Positions 7,279-13,285 of a stretch of 15,570 nt of DNA are shown one piece after another. Both the position numbers and the translations under genes were made by a program. Position 1 is the stretch's first letter; each line of letters opens with the position of its first letter. The notes beneath the pieces were generated by a model, which did no database searches, was not told the DNA's origin, and was given only the letters and a program-made list of their open reading frames with translations. The stretch lies in the NCBI GenBank assembly GCA_051305935.1, contig JBPPMG010000456.1, forward strand, positions 1-15,570. The letters are read 5' to 3'. The stretch is from JACPDH01 sp051305935. GTDB taxonomy: Bacteria; Acidobacteriota; Thermoanaerobaculia; Gp7-AA8.

Positions 7279-7872
7279 CTATTTCGCGCGTTCGTAGTCG
7301 ATCTGCATGCTGAGGAAGAACTTCCCGTCGGGCCCCGGCATCCACATTTCCATCGTGTGATGGTCCTGGTCCTTGACGACGATCTTCTCCTTGACGTCCA
7401 TCATCTGGCCCGTCATCGGGTCGGCGCTCCTCGCCTCGAACGTCCAGACGTTGTCGCCTTCCATCTTTCCCTCGCTGACCATGAGTCCGGTGCTCATGCT
7501 GTCCATCCAGGTTCCCCACCACTTCTTCGTGACGTTGTCGTATCCCGTCATCCCGATGCCGGAGAACTTCTGCCCCATGAAGTCGCCTTCGAAGCGCTGC
7601 TCGAGATAGCGACCCCCGAGAATCCAGCTGTTCTTCGACATGCCGGTGTGCGTGGTCGGAGGCGCGCCCGGTGCCATCCACATCGTCATCTTCGTGTTCC
7701 AGTTTCCGGCGAATACATCGAGCTTCTTGTGCATCTCTCCAGGGGCGGCGATTTTGGCCATCATCTCCATCATCGCCTTCTCGTCCATCTGCATCGCCTT
7801 GTCGTCGGCAACGGCAGGAATCGCGCAGACGAGCGCGAACAGCGCAAGGGTTCCCCAACGTGTAATCTTCAT
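7279..7872 (-). CDS. Secreted DUF1579-type protein, Met-rich
   Basis: A 197-residue protein with a clear signal peptide (MKITRWGTLALFALVCAIPAVA, cleavage expected near residue 22), so it is exported. The mature part has features of the DUF1579 family: LDVFAGNWNTKMTMWM, SKNSWILGGRYLEQRFEGDFMGQKFSGIGMTGYDN and KKWWGTWMDSMSTG, consistent with a lipocalin-like beta-barrel. No catalytic activity is established for the family. The segment after the signal peptide is unusually rich in methionine (about residues 27-46), with more in MTMWM and near the C-terminus (MEMWM). The start is supported by AAGGAGGAG (7876-7884). A TAGAAT -10 candidate lies 39 bases above the ATG, and a terminator follows the stop, so it appears to be a single-gene unit. 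Confidence 0.85.
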   Translation of the reverse strand: MKITRWGTLALFALVCAIPAVADDKAMQMDEKAMMEMMAKIAAPGEMHKKLDVFAGNWNTKMTMWMAPGAPPTTHTGMSKNSWILGGRYLEQRFEGDFMGQKFSGIGMTGYDNVTKKWWGTWMDSMSTGLMVSEGKMEGDNVWTFEARSADPMTGQMMDVKEKIVVKDQDHHTMEMWMPGPDGKFFLSMQIDYERAK

Positions 7873-7875
7873 GAA

Positions 7876-7931
7876 CTCCTCCTTCGATTTCCGGTTGTGT
7901 TGAATGAACGAATTCTAGCGCCGCCTGGCGC
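7876..7931 (-). promoter_or_regulatory. Promoter region of the DUF1579-type gene
   Basis: On the minus strand an inverted repeat (GCGCC/GGCGC, 7918-7931) abuts TAGAAT (7912-7917), a good -10 candidate. The Shine-Dalgarno AAGGAGGAG follows at 7876-7884. The inverted repeat lies where the -10/-35 spacer would be, so it could be an operator, but no clear -35 is visible. Confidence 0.4.
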
Positions 7932-8027
7932 GAAGCGGTAGGAATCCACAATAGGTAGCCAAAAGGCGACGAAATCGGTCGATCGGGAGGGATCGTTCCA
8001 CGTCTCGTAGGGCGCTCAAACGGGTGA

Positions 8028-8049
8028 GGGGTACCGCGAGCGGTGCCCC
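8028..8049 (-). terminator. Probable terminator of the distal VWA gene
   Basis: On the minus strand, GGGGCACCGC and GCGGTACCCC form a 10-bp stem (one G-T wobble) with a 2-base loop. It starts 5 bases after the stop codon of the upstream VWA gene. No long T-run follows, so this may be a weak terminator or simply an RNA 3'-end stabiliser. Confidence 0.5.
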
Positions 8050-8054
8050 TGCCG

Positions 8055-10553
8055 TTAGGGCGCGGCTCCGATGAACGTCGATGCGAAGCCGGTCGACTTC
8101 GACGCCTGGTCGAGAACGCCGACGGCGATGCGGTTGGTGGATGCGTCGGCCGTGACGTCCAGCTCGAGCGCGATGCTCTTCCTTCTCGAAGCGGTCGCCG
8201 CGGGGAAGGTGAACTGCTGGTTGTGCCTCGAGATCTTCGAGACGCCGCCGTCGGCCTTCACGAACCCGATGTAGACGACGATGCTCCCGGCGAGGTCGTC
8301 TCCCTGCGGGAGAAGTGCCATGTTCGCGGTCGGCACGTCGATGCGCAGTTTGGTGCGCATCGTTCCGTCGGCCTCGATCTGAGGCGCGGAGGTCGACACG
8401 GTGACCCCGAGGTCGTTGCGGTCGACCGGGTAGAAGAGGGCGGCCGCGACCGTCTCCTCGATCTCGTTTTCGAGCGTCCGCTCGAGGAACGACGCCTTGG
8501 TGCGGACCTTGAGGTCGGGTCGGCTCACCTTGACGACGACCGACCGCGGCATGCCGGAGCGCTCTCCCTCGGGGCGGTAGCCTAACGAGTAATAGTTCTC
8601 GAGATCGGTCGTGATGCCGTCGAACGCGGCGGTGAGGTCGTTCCCGCCCATCGACATGCGCCCGCCCGTCCGGTTCGCGAGCGTGAAGAGCGGCGAGCTG
8701 TCGTTGCTGCGCGCGGCGTCGTTCGACGCGGACACCGCTGTGCCCAGGTTCATCTGAAGCGATCCGGCCTGATCGGCGCCCGCCACATTGTCGGCGAGAC
8801 CCTTCGCGAGAATCGGGTAGAGAGTGAAACCCGCGGCGTTTGCCGCGTCGGCGAGCGCCTGGACCTTCGGTGCGAGATCGTATCGCGAGGACTCGATGAT
8901 GGGGTTCTGCGACTGTCCACCTTCGAAGAAGTCCTTACTCCTGTCGAGGAAGACGAACATATCCTCCCCCGCGCGCGCGGGAAGCGCCTCGGTTGCGAGC
9001 ACGAGGATCTTCCGGCCCGGCACCGGTGACAGCGCGGTCATCAGCCCTTGAATCGCCCCGACCGTCTGGTTTGCATCGTGCATCACCGTCGCCGCGTAGC
9101 TCGTGCAGATGTTGAGCGCGTCGGCGTAACGCGGGAGTTCCGGCGGTACCCGCATGCTGGCGTCGTTGATCAATTGCAGGATGTCGCTCTGCGCGCGCGT
9201 CCGGCGCTGTGAGGTGAGGATGCCGCCGACGGTCTGGCCCTTCATCCCGGCAAGAACATCTCCGAGCACCGCGGGGTCGCCCGTGAACTGCAGGAGGATC
9301 TTCATCCCCTTGTCGAACGTGACGATCATCGCCTCGTCGCCGGGGCGCATCGTCTCCTTCACGAACGTGGTCGTCGCGTCGGTCACGCGGTTCCGATTCT
9401 GGAAGTTGAGTGTGTTCTGGTCGAGAAAGACGACGATCTTCCGGCTGCGGCGCTCGATCCCCGCCGTTGCGGCCGGTGCCGCCGCGGCTTCCGTCGCGTC
9501 GCGCGGCACGAGTGTTCCCGCAGCGCTCGAGACCTCGAGGAAATTCGTGATCTCGCGCGGCTGTCCCCCCTCGCGTACCTCGAATTGCTCTCGCTGGAGC
9601 CCGGGAGCGTGCTTGCCCGACTTGTCGGTCACCACGGCGTCGACGTTGACGACGCGAACCTCGACGCTCTCGACGAGGATCGGAACTGCCTTTTTCGGAT
9701 CGACAGCCGTGATCGGGAGGGCCGGCTCCGGCGCGGCGGGCGGCGGGGACGGAGGCGTGGCGTCGGCAATCTGTGGGGCGGCGTCCTTGAACTCGGGGCG
9801 CGAGAAGTTCGGCTCGACCTGGAGATAGCCCCCGGGAGCGTCAAAGCCCGATCTCGCGAAGGGTGTGTCACCGAATCGCGTGACGTCGGTGCGCAGCGAC
9901 TCCGTGATCCGCTCGCCCCCTTCGATCGTTCGCGTTACGTTGATGATCTGGCGAAAGGGAAACCCGAGCCCCTGTATCTTTTTCGCAATCTGCGTGTCGA
10001 ACTCCTCGATGCCGGTCTTCAGTCCGAACTGGTGTCCCCACGGGACGGCGGGAACCCGATACTTCGGATCGAGCCAGAGCTCGGCGTCGGCTTCGACCGT
10101 GCCGAAGAACTCCTCGCCCTCGAGACTCATCCGCAGGCGGTAGCTGAAGGTGAGACGGTGCTTCACCGGGCGGTACGTGCCGAGCCACGACTCGCGATCG
10201 AGTGTCTCGATCTCCATCTGGAACTGATCGGCGCCGACCTGCCACGGTCCCTGGTAGGTGGAAATGATTCCCGACATCCCTTGTGTCGACCGCTTGAACC
10301 AGGTGCCGCGGCTGTGGTCCACCACGGTGAGGACCTTGCTGTCACGCGTTAGGATCGACACGTCCTTGCGGAAAATCGCATGGTTCCCCGCGATGAAGTC
10401 GTAGCGGCTCGCCTTGTCGTCGATGAAACCCTGCCCGGCGAATCGGATCGGCGGGTTTCCGGAACGCTCGCCAGTGAACTCGAAGTTCAGCGCGGCTTTC
10501 GCGGAAGTTGCGGCAAAGAGAAGTGTCCCGGCGAGTGCGAGTATGCGGCGCAT
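8055..10553 (-). CDS. Secreted VWA-domain protein (VWFA-related, acidobacterial type), copy 1
   Basis: An 832-residue protein with signal peptide MRRILALAGTLLFAATSAKA (cut near residue 20). Residues about 21-250 form a beta-rich domain (FEFTGERSGNPPIRFAGQGF, VLTVVDHSRGTWF) that vaguely recalls DUF4412/LolA-like folds; this is only an inference. A Pro/Ala-rich linker (about 257-290) leads to VVNVDAVVTDKSGKHAPGLQ (301-320), a segment typical of VWFA-related acidobacterial proteins, and a VWA-like domain (about 371-660). The MIDAS position reads D378-Q-N380-T-L, not the classic DxSxS, so metal binding is uncertain. The C-terminal part (about 661-832) is beta-rich. No membrane anchor is seen after the signal peptide, so it is probably periplasmic or secreted. 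No Shine-Dalgarno precedes the ATG, and a TATGCT box lies 6 bases upstream. Copy 2 is a close full-length paralogue. Confidence 0.87.
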   Translation of the reverse strand: MRRILALAGTLLFAATSAKAALNFEFTGERSGNPPIRFAGQGFIDDKASRYDFIAGNHAIFRKDVSILTRDSKVLTVVDHSRGTWFKRSTQGMSGIISTYQGPWQVGADQFQMEIETLDRESWLGTYRPVKHRLTFSYRLRMSLEGEEFFGTVEADAELWLDPKYRVPAVPWGHQFGLKTGIEEFDTQIAKKIQGLGFPFRQIINVTRTIEGGERITESLRTDVTRFGDTPFARSGFDAPGGYLQVEPNFSRPEFKDAAPQIADATPPSPPPAAPEPALPITAVDPKKAVPILVESVEVRVVNVDAVVTDKSGKHAPGLQREQFEVREGGQPREITNFLEVSSAAGTLVPRDATEAAAAPAATAGIERRSRKIVVFLDQNTLNFQNRNRVTDATTTFVKETMRPGDEAMIVTFDKGMKILLQFTGDPAVLGDVLAGMKGQTVGGILTSQRRTRAQSDILQLINDASMRVPPELPRYADALNICTSYAATVMHDANQTVGAIQGLMTALSPVPGRKILVLATEALPARAGEDMFVFLDRSKDFFEGGQSQNPIIESSRYDLAPKVQALADAANAAGFTLYPILAKGLADNVAGADQAGSLQMNLGTAVSASNDAARSNDSSPLFTLANRTGGRMSMGGNDLTAAFDGITTDLENYYSLGYRPEGERSGMPRSVVVKVSRPDLKVRTKASFLERTLENEIEETVAAALFYPVDRNDLGVTVSTSAPQIEADGTMRTKLRIDVPTANMALLPQGDDLAGSIVVYIGFVKADGGVSKISRHNQQFTFPAATASRRKSIALELDVTADASTNRIAVGVLDQASKSTGFASTFIGAAP

Positions 10554-10559
10554 CTGTAA

Positions 10560-10597
10560 AGCATACCGCCGCGCGGTCGCAAAGGTGTTGCGGATCA
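10560..10597 (-). promoter_or_regulatory. Leaderless-type promoter of VWA copy 1
   Basis: On the minus strand TATGCT (10560-10565) lies exactly 6 bases before the ATG, which would put the transcript start at or next to the start codon. The block CGCGCGGCGGTATGCTT is identical above the paralogue. A second shared stretch, GAT.CGCAA.AC, lies further upstream in the -35 area. Neither matches a canonical -35. Confidence 0.5.
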
Positions 10598-10622
10598 GTG
10601 GAGTTAAGCCCGTCCGCGCAGG

Positions 10623-13112
10623 TTAGTCCGGGCTCGCCGTCGACAGGAAGGTCGAGGCGAAACCGGTCGACTTCGACGCCTGGTCCAGCACGCCGACGGC
10701 GATGCGGTTCGTCGATGCGTCGGCCGTGACGGCGAGCTCCAGCGTAATGCTCTTCCGTCGCGCCGCCTGTGCTGCGGGGAAGGTGAATTGCTGGTTGTGC
10801 TTCGAGATCTTCGACACGCCGCCGTCGGCCTTGACGAACCCGATGTATATGACGATGCTCCCGGCGAGGTCGTCTCCCTGCGGGAGAAGGGCCATGTTTG
10901 CGGTCGGCAGGTCGATCCGCAACTTCGTGCTCATCGTGCCATCGGCCTGCACCTGCGGCGCAGTGGTCGAGATCGTGACGCCGAGGTCGTTGCGATCGAC
11001 CGGGTAGAACAGGGCGGCCGCGACGGTCTCTTCGATTTCGTTCTCGAGCGTCCGCTCGAGGAACGACGACTTCGTGCGGACTCTCAGCTCCGGGTTGCTC
11101 ACCTTGACGACGACCGAGCGCGAAACGCCGGAGCGCTCCCCCTCGGGGCGGTACCCGATCGAGTAGTAGTTCTCGAGATCGGCCGTGATCCCGTCGAACG
11201 CGACGGACAGGTCGTTTCCGCCCATCGACATTCGCCCGCCGGTTCGATTGGCGAGAGTCGAGAGTGGCTCCGCGTCGTTGGTGCGCGCGATGTCCCTCGA
11301 CATGTTCATGGCCTGGCCGAAGTTGTACGTGAGCGAGCCCGCCATTTCCGCGCCGGCAACGTCGTCGGTGTTTCCTTTGGCGAAGATGGGGTAGAGCGTG
11401 AAGCCGGAGGCGTTCGCAGTGTCGCCAAGCGCCTGAATCCTCGGTGCGATGTCGTATTTCGAGATCTCGACGATCGGGTTGAGCCCCAGGCCACCGCCTG
11501 GAAGCATTCCCTTGATCCCGTCGAGAAAATAAAACATGTCTGCCCCGGGCCTTGCGGGAAGCGCCTCGGTCGCGAAGACGAGGACCTTACGGCCCGGGAT
11601 GGGCGAGAGCGCGGTCATCAATCCCTGGAGGGCGCCGATCGTCTGGTTCGCATCCTGTTGAACGGTGGCGGCGTAGATCTGGCAGATTCCGAGCAGATCG
11701 GCCGGTTCATCGTCGAGGATCGCCTGCAGGATCTCGTTCTGTGCCCGCGTCCGGCGCTGCGCCGTGATGACACCGCCAACGGTTTCACCTTTGAGCCGCG
11801 TCAACGTCTGAGTCACGACCGCTGGGTCGCCGGTAAACTGGAGCGCGATCGTCATCGACTTGTCGAAAGTCACGATCATCGTCTCGTCGCCGGGACGCAT
11901 CGTCTCCGTCGCGAAGCTGCCCGCCGCGTCGATCACTCGGTTCCGGTTGCGAGGCTGCAGTGTGTTCTGGTCGAGGAAGACGACAATTTTGCGGCCGCGC
12001 CGCTCGATCCCCGCGGTTGAGGCCGGCGCCGCCGCAGGGGCCGGTCCCGTCTGCGGGTCAGTGGCGTCTCGCGGCGCGAGCGTTCCCGCTGCGGTCGAGA
12101 CCTCGAGAAAATTCGTGATCTCGCGCGGCTGGCCTCCCTCGCGGACTTCGAAGTCCTCTTTCTTCAGCCCTGGCGCGTGCTTGCCCGACTTGTCGGTGAC
12201 GACGGCATCGACGTTGACGACGCGCACCTCGACGCTCTCGACGAGAAGCGGCACGGCGGTCTTCGGGTCGACCGCTCGGATAGGCAACGCCGGCTCCGGC
12301 TCCGGCGGCGGCGCCGCCTGCGCGACCGCGACCTGTTCGCCCCGCAGTTCGGGTCGGGTCAGCACCGGCTCCGACTGGAGGTAGCCGCCCGGTGCGTTGA
12401 AGCCCGAGCGCGCGAACGGCGTGTCACCGAAGCGCGTGACGTCGGTACGGAGCGTCTCGGTGATCCGCTCGCCCCCTTCGATCGTCCGCGTCACGCTGAT
12501 CATCTGACGAAAAGGGAAGCCCAGCCCTTGCACCTGCTTCGCGATTTTCGAGTCGAACTCCTCGATTCCCGTCTTGAGCCCGAACTGATGTCCCCACGGA
12601 ATCGCGGGGATGCGGTACTTCGGGTCGAGCCAGAGCTCCGCCTCGGCCTCGACGCGTCCGAAGAACTCATCGCCTTCCAGGTTCATCCTGATCCGGTAGC
12701 TGAAGGTGAGCCGGTGCCTCACGGGACGGTACGTGCCGAGCCACGACTCGCGATTGAGCGTCTCGAGGTTGATTTCAAACTCGTCGGCACCGACCTGGTA
12801 CGGGCCCTGGTAGGTGGTGATGATTCCGCCCATCCCGTCGGTGGCCCGCCGGTAATAGATCCCCTTGGAGTGATCCACGATCGTGAGGACCTTGTTGTCG
12901 CGTGTGAGGATCGACATGTCCTTGCTGAAGAGGACATGGTTCCCTTCGACGAAGTCGTAACGGCTCGCCTTCCCATCGACGAAGCCCTGTCCCGCGAAAC
13001 GGATCGGCGGGTTCCCGGAGCGTTCGCCATTGAAGTCGAAGGTGGTGGCGGCGTCGGCCGCCGGGGAGAGCACGGCGAGCAGCGCGATCGTTACGAGGAT
13101 GCTCCGACGCAT
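10623..13112 (-). CDS. Secreted VWA-domain protein (VWFA-related, acidobacterial type), copy 2
   Basis: An 829-residue protein. The ATG at 13110-13112 is chosen over one 53 codons upstream because it gives a good signal peptide (MRRSILVTIALLAVLSPAADA), aligns with the start of copy 1, and shares its promoter block. Domain order is as in copy 1: N-terminal beta-rich domain (TFDFNGERSGNPPIRFAGQG), Pro/Glu-rich linker, VVNVDAVVTDKSGKHAPGLK, a VWA-like domain with DQNTL at the MIDAS position, and a conserved C-terminal region. The two proteins align almost end to end. The N-terminal and C-terminal parts are the most alike; the linker and the middle of the VWA domain (after RRTRAQ, and around the GLGLNPIVEIS segment) differ most. 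It lies 69 bases upstream of copy 1 with no clear terminator between, so read-through is possible. It is divergent from the oxidase gene. Confidence 0.87.
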   Translation of the reverse strand: MRRSILVTIALLAVLSPAADAATTFDFNGERSGNPPIRFAGQGFVDGKASRYDFVEGNHVLFSKDMSILTRDNKVLTIVDHSKGIYYRRATDGMGGIITTYQGPYQVGADEFEINLETLNRESWLGTYRPVRHRLTFSYRIRMNLEGDEFFGRVEAEAELWLDPKYRIPAIPWGHQFGLKTGIEEFDSKIAKQVQGLGFPFRQMISVTRTIEGGERITETLRTDVTRFGDTPFARSGFNAPGGYLQSEPVLTRPELRGEQVAVAQAAPPPEPEPALPIRAVDPKTAVPLLVESVEVRVVNVDAVVTDKSGKHAPGLKKEDFEVREGGQPREITNFLEVSTAAGTLAPRDATDPQTGPAPAAAPASTAGIERRGRKIVVFLDQNTLQPRNRNRVIDAAGSFATETMRPGDETMIVTFDKSMTIALQFTGDPAVVTQTLTRLKGETVGGVITAQRRTRAQNEILQAILDDEPADLLGICQIYAATVQQDANQTIGALQGLMTALSPIPGRKVLVFATEALPARPGADMFYFLDGIKGMLPGGGLGLNPIVEISKYDIAPRIQALGDTANASGFTLYPIFAKGNTDDVAGAEMAGSLTYNFGQAMNMSRDIARTNDAEPLSTLANRTGGRMSMGGNDLSVAFDGITADLENYYSIGYRPEGERSGVSRSVVVKVSNPELRVRTKSSFLERTLENEIEETVAAALFYPVDRNDLGVTISTTAPQVQADGTMSTKLRIDLPTANMALLPQGDDLAGSIVIYIGFVKADGGVSKISKHNQQFTFPAAQAARRKSITLELAVTADASTNRIAVGVLDQASKSTGFASTFLSTASPD

Positions 13113-13118
13113 GTACGA

Positions 13119-13156
13119 AGCATACCGCCGCGCGTGGGAACATGTATTGCGAATCG
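13119..13156 (-). promoter_or_regulatory. Leaderless-type promoter of VWA copy 2
   Basis: On the minus strand TATGCT (13119-13124) stands 6 bases before the chosen ATG, in the same 17-base block (CGCGCGGCGGTATGCTT) as above copy 1. A similar GATTCGCAATAC stretch lies further upstream. This conservation supports the shorter start codon. Confidence 0.5.
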
Positions 13157-13270
13157 GTTTCGGTCCGGCGGGGTGCCCATCGTGGGCGACGGCCTCCGGC
13201 AATCCAGGCGCCTCTCGCGCTCCTCGCGACGAGTCCTCATGAATAGTCCGAGCCAGGCGTGCCGATCCCA

Positions 13271-13276
13271 TACAAT
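13271..13276 (+). promoter_or_regulatory. Possible -10 box of the FAD/Fe-S oxidase gene
   Basis: TACAAT lies 9 bases before the ATG at 13286. It would give a leader of only about 2-3 bases. There is no clear -35 and no good Shine-Dalgarno (only GGGCGA). The 173-base region shared with the divergent VWA gene holds no other feature that I can support. Confidence 0.35.
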
Positions 13277-13285
13277 CGCGGGCGA

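Noticed and set aside
6934..7941. A 335-codon plus-strand open frame over the small helical and DUF1579-type genes
   Set aside because: His/Leu/Arg-rich antisense shadow. The minus-strand genes have strong Shine-Dalgarno sites, and one has a signal peptide.
10554..10622. A terminator between the two VWA genes
   Set aside because: Only a weak GCCCG/CGGGC pairing that spans the stop codon of copy 2 was found, with a long loop and no T-run.
10788..12020. A long plus-strand open frame antisense to VWA copy 2, with a similar one at 12177-13490
   Set aside because: Composition is Arg/Asp/Val-rich, as expected antisense to G+C-rich coding DNA. Homology and signal peptide are on the minus strand.
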